The notes below the pieces were generated by a model, which was given only the letters and a program-made list of their open reading frames with translations, was not told the origin of the DNA and searched no databases. The translations under genes and the position numbers were made by a program. Source: Actinomadura craniellae (lineage in GTDB: Bacteria > Actinomycetota > Actinomycetes > Streptosporangiales > Streptosporangiaceae). From it: DNA of 64,000 bases. The DNA lies in assembly GCF_003289645.1 (NCBI RefSeq), contig NZ_QLYX01000022.1, positions 39,634-103,633 on the forward strand, given 5' to 3'. Below are positions 18,507 through 25,873 of the stretch, in pieces. Position 1 is the first letter of the stretch. The number at the start of each line of letters is the position of its first letter.

Positions 18507-18587
18507 ATTTACGGGGAGGCTCGTCGCACGACAGCGGCCACCGAGCCGTTGGACGTACCTACTCCCGATGAATCGAACGGAGCTGAT

Positions 18588-18989
18588 GTGGCAATGCAGC
18601 GAACGGCGGTCAACCCGGTGACATGGTCGATGGAGATGGGGTTCAACCAGGGTGAGATCGTCTCCGGGCACACCCGGACCCTGTACTGCTCCGGGCAGAC
18701 CGCGATGAGCGGCGAAGGCGAACCTCAGCATGCCGACGACATGGCGGCACAGCTGGCGCTGAGCCTCGACAACCTGGAGGCCGTTCTCGGCGAGGCCGGC
18801 ATGTCCCTCGCGAACCTCGTCCGGCTCAACGTCTACACCACCGACGTCGATCTGCTCTTCCGGCACTACGGCGTGCTGGCGTCGCGGTTGGGCGCCGCCG
18901 GGGTGGCGCCGGCCACCACGATGCTCGGGGTGACCCGGCTGGCGATCCCCACCCTGATGGTCGAGCTCGAGGGGACCGCCGTCGCGTGA
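18588..18989 (+). CDS. RidA/YjgF/YER057c-family protein
   Basis: 133-residue member of the RidA family, trimeric proteins of which many hydrolyse reactive enamine/imine intermediates of PLP enzymes. Seen: GHTRTLYCSGQTAMSGEGEPQH, the helix LDNLEAVLGEAGMSLANLVRLNVYTTD, and the closing segment APATTMLGVTRLAIPTLMVELE. GTG 18588 is chosen because GGAG stands 6 bases before it; ATG 18594 is the alternative. It is divergent from the WYL regulator that probably controls it. The 3' end abuts a remnant of an aldehyde dehydrogenase gene. Confidence 0.9.
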   Translation: MAMQRTAVNPVTWSMEMGFNQGEIVSGHTRTLYCSGQTAMSGEGEPQHADDMAAQLALSLDNLEAVLGEAGMSLANLVRLNVYTTDVDLLFRHYGVLASRLGAAGVAPATTMLGVTRLAIPTLMVELEGTAVA

Positions 18990-18991
18990 TG

Positions 18992-19108
18992 CGGCCTCGG
19001 CGCCTCCGGCACCGGCTCCCGCTTCGGCGCCGCCGCCGCCAGCATCGAAGCCTTCACCGAGACCCGCTGGGGCACCGTCCGCAGCAGACCCCGGCTTACC
19101 CCTTCTAG
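18992..19108 (+). pseudogene. Broken copy of the aldehyde dehydrogenase 3' end
   Basis: About 117 bases match the last codons of the gene at 15265-16728 almost base for base (GCGCCTCCGGCACCGGCTCC, then GCCTTCACCGAGACCCGCTGG and TACCCCTTCTAG with small changes). One base is missing close to the end, so the copied reading frame no longer reaches its stop. No upstream part of the gene is present. It is a decayed segmental duplication, suggesting that the GNAT-WYL-RidA segment was inserted or duplicated here together with it. Confidence 0.85.
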
Positions 19109-19113
19109 TTCGG

Positions 19114-19218
19114 TGACCACGAACGTTCGCCGCGAACGCGCCCGTATCTGCAGCGGACGACGACACGCTGGGGCCGCCCACGAGCGGCGTGATCAAACCC
19201 GGCAAACGTTCGTGGTCA
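19114..19218. repeat. 105-bp element bounded by perfect 14-bp inverted repeats
   Basis: The left end TGACCACGAACGTT (19114-19127) and right end AACGTTCGTGGTCA (19205-19218) are exact inverted copies. The interior of 77 bases is non-coding. It starts six bases after the aldehyde dehydrogenase remnant. Candidates are a miniature transposable element or a large looped operator, since each arm contains the palindrome AACGTT. I could not see a target-site duplication. Confidence 0.6.
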
Positions 19219-19281
19219 GCGGGCCCATGTCGACAGACCGGTCAGACATCAAGGACGGAACGCTCTGGCCTGTGTGCGGTG

Positions 19282-19821
19282 TCAGCGGCTCGGCGACTCG
19301 TGCCGGTCGATGTGATCGCGGAACCAGTCGAGCGCGAAGCGGTGTGCGGCGATGCCGTATTCGAGCGCCGCGCGCTGGTGGGTGGCGAGGTCGCGGTGTT
19401 CCTCGGGGACGTCCAGGGTGTCGAGGTGCCTGTCGAGGGCCGAGAGGCCGGCGAGGTCGGTCTCGATGCGAGCCGTGATACGGCGGAGCACCGATGCGCG
19501 TTCGGCCGGCTCCAGCAGGCCGAGGAAGTAGAGCCTGGAGAGCGCCGCGGTCTCCAGATCGGGCCCGACCGGTTCCCCTGTCATCCACGCGTGGAACTCG
19601 TGCCGACCGGCGTCGGTCAGGCGGTACACCTTCCGCCCCCGACCTCCGGCTTCGACGCTGGCGACCTCGATGAGGCCCCGCGCGAGCAGGGTGTCCAGCG
19701 CGCGTTTGATGCTGCCGGAGCTGGCGCTGTAGAAGAGCGCGACGCCGGCCTCGAATCCTTTGATGAGGTCGTAGAGGCTCTGCGGGGCGATCAGGAGCAG
19801 ACCGAGGATCACATGGGCCAT
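19282..19821 (-). CDS. PadR-family transcriptional regulator
   Basis: 179-residue PadR regulator. The winged helix starts at the first residue (MAHVILGLLLIAPQSLYDLIK), with the recognition helix SGSIKRALDTLLARGLIE and wing GGRGRKVYRLTDAGRHEFHAW. The C-terminal half is the long helical dimerisation domain with PadR-type LSRLYFLGLLEPAER. It is divergent from the serine hydrolase at 19957, and the shared spacer carries an AT-rich palindrome, so it probably represses that gene and itself. Confidence 0.92.
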   Translation of the reverse strand: MAHVILGLLLIAPQSLYDLIKGFEAGVALFYSASSGSIKRALDTLLARGLIEVASVEAGGRGRKVYRLTDAGRHEFHAWMTGEPVGPDLETAALSRLYFLGLLEPAERASVLRRITARIETDLAGLSALDRHLDTLDVPEEHRDLATHQRAALEYGIAAHRFALDWFRDHIDRHESPSR

Positions 19822-19839
19822 TGGGCGAGTTTAGCCCCT

Positions 19840-19872
19840 TTGACTCTCATAGATATGTCTATTAGATATATC
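19840..19872 (+). promoter_or_regulatory. Serine hydrolase promoter with PadR-type operator in the spacer
   Basis: A -35 TTGACT (19840-19845) and a -10-like TAGATA (19863-19868) are 17 bases apart, pointing at the hydrolase gene. The spacer contains the perfect inverted repeat ATAGA-TATG-TCTAT (19849-19862), and a second palindrome GATATATC (19865-19872) overlaps the -10. PadR regulators bind AT-rich palindromes of this size, so a bound dimer would occlude RNA polymerase. The AT-richness stands out from the surroundings. Confidence 0.6.
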
Positions 19873-19956
19873 CTCATCCCTGAGACCCTCGCCGTCCGCC
19901 GACACCAGCGCACCCCGTGACGCCTCACGGCCGGAACGGAGACAAGGAACATCCAC

Positions 19957-21090
19957 GTGCCATCGCCGCTCGTCACGACCCCCGCTCCTGACAATCACGT
20001 TCCCGACGACGTCGACGCGCGGCTGACCGGCCTCCTGGAGAACCTGGTCGCACGACGCGGCGTACACCACGCCAACCTCGCCGTCACGAGCGGCGACGGG
20101 AAACGGCGCTGGTCCGCCGCCTCGGGTCCCGCCGATCACCTGCCGCGTCCCGATACCCCGTTCTTCATCGCGAGCGTCACCAAACGTTTCATCATCACGC
20201 TGGTGCTGCAGGCACACGAGCGCGGCGAACTCGATCTGGCCGCGCCGATCGACAGCTATCTGCCGACGGAGGTGACCACTGGGCTCCATGTCCTCAAGGG
20301 GATCGACCGCACCTCCGCGATCACGGTGCGCCACCTCGCGAGTCACACCTCCGGGTTGCCCGACCACTTCGAGAAACGTCGTGGAGGCCCCAGCCTGTAC
20401 GAGCGCCTCGCCGCCGGTCAGGATCTGGCCTGGACCTTCGAGGACACGCTGCGGACCACGCGCGAGCAGCAGCGCCCGCACTTCGAGCCGCAGGATCTGA
20501 CCGCCGCCCGGCAGAAGGCCCGCTACTCCGACACCGGCTTCCAACTGCTCATCCGCATCGTGGAGACGGTGACCGACCAGTCGTTCGCCGATCTGCTGAC
20601 CGAGCGGATCCTCGGCCCGCTCGGCCTGACGCGCACCTGGCTCCCAGGACACCGCCCGCCGGATCCGGCGACCGCGGCGCCCTCGCCGCTCTACGCGAAA
20701 CAGCGCCGGGTGGAGCTGCCGTCGATGATCGAGTCCAGCAACGACCTGTACAGCACCACCGGCGATCTCCTCACCTTTCAGCGCGCGCTGCTCGACGGCG
20801 AACTCTTCGGCGACCCCCGCTCACTGGAGTCGCTCACCAAGCGGCGCAACCGGCTGCGCAATATCCCCGTCCTCCGGTACGGACTGGGCACCATGTTCTT
20901 CAAGATCGGTCGGCTCATGGCACCGGGGCGCCGCCCTGTCACGCTCGTCGGCCACTCGGGAGTCACCGGGACCTGGCTCTTCCACTGTCCGGAACTCGAC
21001 CTGCACCTGGCCGGCACCGTCGACCAGACCAAGGGGCAGGCCATCCCCTTCCGGTTCATGGCACGGTGCCTGAGCGCCTGGCGTTCATGA
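19957..21090 (+). CDS. Beta-lactamase-fold serine hydrolase (class C/esterase type)
   Basis: 377-residue serine hydrolase of the beta-lactamase/penicillin-binding superfamily. Catalytic motifs: SVTK (Ser73-Lys76), YSD (Tyr190) in place of YxN, and HSG (333-335) in place of KTG, the pattern of esterase EstB/D-aminopeptidase relatives rather than true beta-lactamases. There is no signal peptide, so it should be cytoplasmic. GTG 19957 has AAGGAA about 8 bases before it. It is divergent from and probably repressed by the PadR gene at 19282. The substrate is unknown. Confidence 0.88.
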   Translation: MPSPLVTTPAPDNHVPDDVDARLTGLLENLVARRGVHHANLAVTSGDGKRRWSAASGPADHLPRPDTPFFIASVTKRFIITLVLQAHERGELDLAAPIDSYLPTEVTTGLHVLKGIDRTSAITVRHLASHTSGLPDHFEKRRGGPSLYERLAAGQDLAWTFEDTLRTTREQQRPHFEPQDLTAARQKARYSDTGFQLLIRIVETVTDQSFADLLTERILGPLGLTRTWLPGHRPPDPATAAPSPLYAKQRRVELPSMIESSNDLYSTTGDLLTFQRALLDGELFGDPRSLESLTKRRNRLRNIPVLRYGLGTMFFKIGRLMAPGRRPVTLVGHSGVTGTWLFHCPELDLHLAGTVDQTKGQAIPFRFMARCLSAWRS

Positions 21091-21194
21091 GAGCGGAAAG
21101 GCTCTCCGTCCACCCGGGTGGTGCGGGGTGGGGGCATCGCGCTGTATAAGACTCGTAGGCACCGGATGAACATGTGCGGCTACGCGGCGACTCG

Positions 21195-21462
21195 ATGGCC
21201 GCTCGGGTCTCAAAACAGCGGGTCACGCCTGGGAAGAGGAAGGTACGTCACGTACTTGACGTACTCCATGTCTCGAAACGGGTGGTCCGTCTTCATCCCA
21301 AGGCTGCCCGTGGCGGCCGGCGGGGCCACCTTCGACGAGGCCGTCGCCGACCTGGTCCACCTGCTCATCACCCGGGTCCGGCTCACCGAGCGGCAGGTCT
21401 CCGAGATGAGCAGGCACGAAGCCGTGGCCCGGCTCCAGCGCTTCTGGCTGGACGGTTCCTGA
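21195..21462 (+). pseudogene. Frameshifted HicB/Phd-like antitoxin relic
   Basis: ATG 21195 opens a frame reading MAARVSKQRVTPGKRK, and a different frame just downstream reads VTYLTYSMSRNGWSVFIPRL and then GATFDEAVADLV. Together they resemble one small actinobacterial antitoxin-like protein (N-tail, then a beta-strand core), joined by a frameshift near 21240. Past DLV the sequence (HLLITRVRL...) no longer resembles that family, so the C-terminal half is also lost or replaced. No toxin gene is beside it. The family resemblance is from memory and needs a search. Confidence 0.5.
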
Positions 21463-21478
21463 CCGCCGTTCCGCCGGC

Positions 21479-22717
21479 TCAGCGGGTGAGGAGCCGGCGG
21501 GCGCGGGGGCCGGGGAGGACGGCGTTGCCGTAGGTGACGGTGAAGAACCGGTCGAGGCCGGGGACGATCACGCTGAGGGTGGTGACGCCGTTGGTGGCGG
21601 TGTGCAGGGTCCGGGCGTAGGGGGTGTGGCCGTGCCGGGTGAGCCGGGCGGTGAGGTGTTCGGCGTGCTGCCGGGGGGTGGTGGGGGCGGTCGTGGGGGT
21701 GAAGTCGGTGGTGCCGGTGTCGGGCAGGTGGGGGGTGAAGTCGGCGCCGGCCGCGGCGAGCAGGCGGGGGTAGCGGCGCAGGTGTGACAGGTCGCGGGGG
21801 GTCGCGCGGAGGTGGTCGCTGAGGACGGCGCTCTGCAGGAGTTCGCTCAGGGCGCGGTGCGCGGCGTGGGCCGAGGACAGGGAGGCGCCCGTTCCGTGCA
21901 GGGGCCGGCCCTGGTGGTCGGGGGTGTGGGCGCAGTAGGCGGGGACTTCCAGGTCGGTGGTCATGTCGATGAGGTGGACGGGGGCGGCGAGGCGCCGCTC
22001 GGCGTAGCGGTGCAGGTCGGCCAGGTCCGGGGGGAGGGTGGCGGGGTCGATGACCCGGAGGGGCGGCGGGGCCGCGGTCAGGAAGGTGGCGGCAACCAGG
22101 AGCGACAGTGCGTCGCGTTCGATCGCCTCGGCCAGGGCGTGGACCAGGGCTTCGGCGCGGGTGGCGCCGATGGCGGTGCCGCTGTTGGTGCTGTATCGGG
22201 TGGCCGAGGTGTAGTCGCAGGTGTCCCCGGCCTGGCGGCGCAGTGCGGTCCGCCCGGGGTAGTCGGGGCACTGCAGGAAAACCGGCACGTCCAGTGGTGG
22301 GGAGCCGGTCAGGGAGAGGTGGGTCCGGCAGGCCAGGCGGGTGCCGGGTGTTTGACGCAGTCCGGTCAGGGCGTCGGCCAGCGGCCCGTCCCGCAGGTCG
22401 TCGGGGCTCCGTAGTACCAGGTGGTCGGCGGCAAGGCGCGTCGCGCTGCTGTGGCAGTGTTCCAGCGCCTCGAACAGCGCGCCGACCTGGGCGGCGTCGG
22501 AGGGGCCCTTGCCGTTGCCCATCGCGTTGTGGGGGGCGGAGCCGTCGGGACGGTAGAGCCGGCAGCGCCAGGCGTCACGCAGATCCCACAGGCGCGCCGA
22601 GAGGCCGGCTTCGGCCACGGCCTGCCGTCCCAGGCGCCGGGCCTCGGCCAGGGAGAACTGGCGTTCGCCGGCCTGGACCACGGCCGTGCCGCGCGGGGTG
22701 GTGCTCGACGGGTTCAT
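21479..22717 (-). CDS. Stand-alone YcaO-domain peptide cyclodehydratase-like enzyme
   Basis: 412-residue YcaO protein. YcaO enzymes use ATP to activate a peptide-backbone amide, giving azolines, thioamides or amidines in RiPPs. The two conserved ATP-Mg helices are visible: ALFEALEHCHS (Glu83, Glu86) and ALAEAIERDALSLL (Glu197, Glu200, Arg201, Asp202), with SATRYSTNSGTAIGAT before the second. The C-terminus ends RARRLLTR with no PxPxP tail. No E1-like, ThiF or TfuA partner is nearby. ATG 22717 is preferred over the in-frame GTG 22792 because the latter lies inside a perfect hairpin. A short peptide gene lies 109 bases upstream on the same strand. Confidence 0.85.
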   Translation of the reverse strand: MNPSSTTPRGTAVVQAGERQFSLAEARRLGRQAVAEAGLSARLWDLRDAWRCRLYRPDGSAPHNAMGNGKGPSDAAQVGALFEALEHCHSSATRLAADHLVLRSPDDLRDGPLADALTGLRQTPGTRLACRTHLSLTGSPPLDVPVFLQCPDYPGRTALRRQAGDTCDYTSATRYSTNSGTAIGATRAEALVHALAEAIERDALSLLVAATFLTAAPPPLRVIDPATLPPDLADLHRYAERRLAAPVHLIDMTTDLEVPAYCAHTPDHQGRPLHGTGASLSSAHAAHRALSELLQSAVLSDHLRATPRDLSHLRRYPRLLAAAGADFTPHLPDTGTTDFTPTTAPTTPRQHAEHLTARLTRHGHTPYARTLHTATNGVTTLSVIVPGLDRFFTVTYGNAVLPGPRARRLLTR

Positions 22718-22767
22718 CGGTGTGCCTCGACCCCCGGACGGGAACGCGGGCAGGAGCCCTGTCGCGG

Positions 22768-22802
22768 GATCGAGTGGGCGCTTGAAGGCCACCCACTCGA
22801 TC
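22768..22802 (-). terminator. Attenuator hairpin between peptide gene and YcaO gene
   Basis: A perfect 11-bp stem (GATCGAGTGGG at 22768-22778 with CCCACTCGATC at 22792-22802) closes a 13-base loop between the peptide stop and the YcaO start. There is no T-tract. Hairpins at this spot let precursor-peptide RNA exceed enzyme RNA in RiPP operons, so partial termination or RNA protection is the likely role. Confidence 0.65.
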
Positions 22803-22826
22803 GTTACCAGCGATGGACCGGGCAGG

Positions 22827-22943
22827 TCAGTCTTCCTGCGTGGTCTCTTCCACGGCCTGCAGCTCGGCGAGCTGCTGCTCTTCGGTCTCCGTCAGGGGCG
22901 CCTTGCTCTCGGCGCAGAAAGCAGGTTCGTACGCAGCACCCAT
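22827..22943 (-). CDS. 38-residue putative RiPP precursor peptide
   Basis: Short gene read from ATG 22943 to TGA 22827, with an excellent GAGGAGAGG ribosome site 6-7 bases upstream. The peptide begins MGAAYEPAFC and continues with a highly acidic Glu/Gln-rich helix-like tail ending ETTQED. Its only Cys is residue 10. It precedes the YcaO gene on the same strand with a hairpin between. A short hydrophobic N-terminal core ending in Cys followed by an acidic follower is the layout of bottromycin precursors (core directly after Met). A conventional leader-core reading is less natural because the C-terminus lacks Cys. Function is inferred from layout only. Confidence 0.65.
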   Translation of the reverse strand: MGAAYEPAFCAESKAPLTETEEQQLAELQAVEETTQED

Positions 22944-23073
22944 AGCTACCTCTCCTCTACTTTCGGTGAGCATCGCCAGAATCAGACATACCCCCAGCAC
23001 CAGGACTCACACGATCACCCACCCCAAAACGATCTAGAAGGGACGGGAAAGTCCGGACCGGCCCCGGGCAGGG

Positions 23074-23604
23074 TCAGGAGCTGAAGGTGTTGATGTTGGA
23101 GATCTTCCAGCGGCCGCCCTGGTGGACGGCGTCCACGGCGAGCATGGCGGCGGCATAGGAGGTCTTGCCGTCGGAGACGCGGGTGTTGCGCTGGTCAGCG
23201 AAGACCAGCAGGCGGGCGCGGTCGTCCTCCAGGGTCTTGACGGCGCTGTCGGTGACCGTGGTGGTGAGCACCAGGCGTTGCTGCGGCGCCTGCTTGCGGA
23301 CCTCGTCGAACAGGGAGTCGTACTGCCGCACCGCGCGGCCGGTGAGCAGGGTGCGGGCGGCGCGGTCGGTCTTGCCCATGTCGGTGTAGTTATAGGAGAA
23401 AATCGTGTTCACCGCGTCGGAGATCTCGCCCTTGACCTCGCTGGTGCGGGCGTTGTCGGTGAGGGCCGCGTTGCGCGCGGACACGTCGTCGCGCAGGTCG
23501 CGGGCCTGCTGGTGGGACCACCCGCCGGCCCCGGCCAGCAGCACCGCGGCCACGCCCAGCACCGCGGGCCGCCGCACCCAGGCGCCCACGCTCGAAACCT
23601 TCAT
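23074..23604 (-). CDS. Mce-associated membrane protein 1
   Basis: 176-residue protein with a single N-terminal transmembrane anchor (PAVLGVAAVLLAGAGGWSH, about 13-31) and an extracytoplasmic domain related to the C-terminal domains of the three genes upstream. These Mas proteins accompany mce operons and are thought to stabilise the importer. Markers are NTIFSYNYTDMGKT and the closing GGRWKISNINTFSS. ATG 23604 has GAGAGGA upstream. It is the last gene of the mce operon; the next gene downstream on this strand is the separate peptide/YcaO pair. Confidence 0.85.
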   Translation of the reverse strand: MKVSSVGAWVRRPAVLGVAAVLLAGAGGWSHQQARDLRDDVSARNAALTDNARTSEVKGEISDAVNTIFSYNYTDMGKTDRAARTLLTGRAVRQYDSLFDEVRKQAPQQRLVLTTTVTDSAVKTLEDDRARLLVFADQRNTRVSDGKTSYAAAMLAVDAVHQGGRWKISNINTFSS

Positions 23605-23639
23605 GATCGGACGTCCTCTCGCGCGTTCTGCGGGCCGGG

Positions 23640-24998
23640 TCAGGAGCCGGCGGAACCGGCCGGGGCCTGGCCCAGGGCGTTGAGCTTCCAGCCCGAGGCG
23701 GTCCGGGTGAGCTCGCCCATCAGCCGGGTCTGCTTGGTGGCCGGGGCCTCGCCCGGCAGGGTGACGGTGATCTGGACGGCCATGATGACGCTCGCCTTGC
23801 CCGCGTGGTCGTCCAGTTCGGTGACGGCCCCCTCCAGGATCCTGGCGGTGGTGATCGTCTTGGCCTTCGTGACGTCTTCCTCGAACTTCTCCCGGCCCTG
23901 CACGATCTGCTCGTACAGCTCGCTGGTGGAGGAGTCCTGCCAGAGCCGCAGGCCCCGGTCGAGGTCGCGGTAGTCCAGCGTGTTGAGGTTCTGGACCGCC
24001 TGCCCGCCGCTGCGCAGCACCTCGTCGCGCAGCTGGGAGTAGCGCAGCGAGTCGTCGTGCGCGGCCGAGTACCACGACCATCCGGCCCAGGCCGCCCAGA
24101 GCGCCGCGACGATCACGAGGACGGTCGCCGTGACGAGCAACGGATCGGACGTCCGAGACATTTCGCCGGATGCCTTCGCCCGTTGCCGCGGCGCGGGTTC
24201 CTCGTCGGCCTCGGCGCCGTCCTCGAGCGCGGCCTTCGCAGCCCGGGCCTTCCCCGTCTTCGCGGTCGCGGCCTTCTTCGCGCCCGCCTTCCCGGTCCCG
24301 GCGCTCGCAGTCTTGGTCTTCGCCACCACCGGCTCGGTCTCCTCGACCGTGGTGTCGGCTACCTTGTCCTTCTCGCTCACCGGCTCGGATTCCTCGGCCG
24401 CGGCTTCGGCCCTCCTGGCCTTGGGCTTCTCGGCTTTGGGCTTCTCGGCTTTGGGTTTCTTAGCCTTGGCGCCCGCGGTTCTCTTCGCGCCAGCCGCCGT
24501 GCTCCTGGTCTTGGTGGTCCCGGCCTGCGCCGGCTCAGCCTTCGCAGGCTCGGCATCCGCCTTCTTGGCCTCCTTCCCTGGCGACTCGGGCTCCGCCGCC
24601 GGTGCGGCCGCCGTAGCCGGCTCGGGCTCCGCGGCCTCCGCAGCCGGCTCGGGCTCCGCGGCCAGCTCGGCCTCCTCTGCTGCCGATTCGGGCTCCGCAG
24701 CCGGCACGGCCTCCGCAGCCGGTCCGGGCTCTGCGGCCTCGGCGCTCGCCGCGGTCCCCGCACGCGCTCCGGCGGGCTCGGCGTCCGCCCCTTCGGCCTT
24801 CTTCTCCACCGGCTCGGGCCCCTCGGCCCGCTCCTCGGCCGGCGCGGCCGCCGCGGCTCCGGTGCTCGCCGCGGCCTCGTCCGCTCCGGTCGGCTCGGTG
24901 ATCTCGTCCTGCTCGTCCACCGCGTTCGCCGTCCCGGTCTCTTCGGCCGTTCCGGCGTCGTCGCGGACGCCGGTCCTCGTCCTCGCCACCCGTGTCAC
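23640..24998 (-). CDS. Mce-associated protein with long disordered Ala/Glu/Pro-rich N-terminus
   Basis: 452 residues. The first ~275 are low-complexity (repeats such as AEPEPAAEAAEP and a KPKAEKPKAEKPKA stretch), probably cytoplasmic and disordered. Then a transmembrane helix (LLVTATVLVIVAALWAAWAGWSW) and a Mas-type domain (VQNLNTLDYRDLDRGLRLWQDS, ending GWKLNALGQ). This domain pairs in sequence with that of the gene at 25874. GTG 24998 is the longest start; GTG 24989 is better spaced from the GGGAGAGG ribosome site and may be the true one. The tail length is unusual for a Mas protein. Confidence 0.8.
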   Translation of the reverse strand: MTRVARTRTGVRDDAGTAEETGTANAVDEQDEITEPTGADEAAASTGAAAAAPAEERAEGPEPVEKKAEGADAEPAGARAGTAASAEAAEPGPAAEAVPAAEPESAAEEAELAAEPEPAAEAAEPEPATAAAPAAEPESPGKEAKKADAEPAKAEPAQAGTTKTRSTAAGAKRTAGAKAKKPKAEKPKAEKPKARRAEAAAEESEPVSEKDKVADTTVEETEPVVAKTKTASAGTGKAGAKKAATAKTGKARAAKAALEDGAEADEEPAPRQRAKASGEMSRTSDPLLVTATVLVIVAALWAAWAGWSWYSAAHDDSLRYSQLRDEVLRSGGQAVQNLNTLDYRDLDRGLRLWQDSSTSELYEQIVQGREKFEEDVTKAKTITTARILEGAVTELDDHAGKASVIMAVQITVTLPGEAPATKQTRLMGELTRTASGWKLNALGQAPAGSAGS

Positions 24999-25020
24999 CT
25001 CTCCCTGCGGGAACCGGAGG

Positions 25021-25842
25021 TCAGCTGGAACGGAGGTCGGTGATCTTCCACCGGCCGTCCATCAGCTTCGCGGTCACCGACAGTTGCGCCGCGGCGACGG
25101 TACCGTTGGGCCTGCCGTTGCGAGTACTCACCTGATCCAAGAAGACCAGCAGCTGGGCAGTGTCAGCGGACAAATCTGTCACCCCGGTGCGCACCACCCG
25201 GGTCGTCAGTGTCAGCCGCTGGGCCGGCGCCTGCTGCTTCACCTGGCCGAACAGCCGGCGGTACTGCTCGGCCGCCCGGCCGCTGAGGACCTCGGCGGCG
25301 GCCCGCTCGGTCGCCGCGGTGTCGGTCGGCGAGTAGGAGAAGATCCTGGTCAGCGCGTCACCGACCGAGTCGGTGACCCGGGTGGTGGCGGCGTCGTCCA
25401 GCAGTGCCCGGTTGACGGCCGGGGAGGTCTCGCGCTGCTGCCCGGCCTGGACGAGCAGCACGACCGCGGCCAGCGCGATGACCGCCGCGAGCACGAGCTG
25501 CGCCACCGGTCCGGTCGGTACCCGGGGCAGGGGCACGCGGAGGCGGGGTGCCGGGCGGCGGGCCCGGCGGGTGCGAGACGCCCGCCGGGGCGCCCGGCGG
25601 GGCGCCTGCCGGGGCGCGCGGCGCGGCCGCTCCGCGGGCACCGCCGCGAACTCCTCGGGCTCCCCGGCCTCCGCGAACTCCTCGGCCTCGGCCTCGGCCT
25701 CCTCGAGCTCCTCGAACTCCGCAGGCCCCGCGGGTTCCTCGGCCTCCGTGTGGTCCTCGTACCCGTCCGCGGGTTCCGGCGGCTCCGTGTGGTCCCAGCG
25801 CACCCGGAAGTGCTGCTCCTGGTCTTCTCCGGTGGTGTTCAC
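25021..25842 (-). CDS. Mce-associated protein with acidic and Arg-rich N-terminal tail
   Basis: 273 residues. An acidic Glu-rich segment (about 30-70) is followed by a very basic Arg/Pro stretch (ERPRRAPRQAPRRAPRRASR), then one transmembrane helix (VAQLVLAAVIALAAVVLLVQ) and a Mas domain closely resembling that of the gene at 23074 (IFSYSPTDTAATERAAAEVLSG, ending GRWKITDL). The acidic-then-basic tail is probably cytoplasmic and next to the membrane. GTG 25842 has GGGAGAGG about 12 bases upstream. It lies within the mce operon. Confidence 0.82.
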   Translation of the reverse strand: MNTTGEDQEQHFRVRWDHTEPPEPADGYEDHTEAEEPAGPAEFEELEEAEAEAEEFAEAGEPEEFAAVPAERPRRAPRQAPRRAPRRASRTRRARRPAPRLRVPLPRVPTGPVAQLVLAAVIALAAVVLLVQAGQQRETSPAVNRALLDDAATTRVTDSVGDALTRIFSYSPTDTAATERAAAEVLSGRAAEQYRRLFGQVKQQAPAQRLTLTTRVVRTGVTDLSADTAQLLVFLDQVSTRNGRPNGTVAAAQLSVTAKLMDGRWKITDLRSS

Positions 25843-25873
25843 TGCGTGTCGTCCTCTCCCCTGCCGGTGGCGG

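Noticed and set aside
19957..21090. True class C beta-lactamase (resistance gene)
   Set aside because: No export signal, and the YSD/HSG motifs fit esterase or aminopeptidase relatives rather than AmpC.
22686..23084. Open frame on the + strand over the peptide gene
   Set aside because: It is antisense, lacks a good ribosome site and spans the hairpin; the minus-strand peptide has a strong ribosome site and fits the YcaO context.
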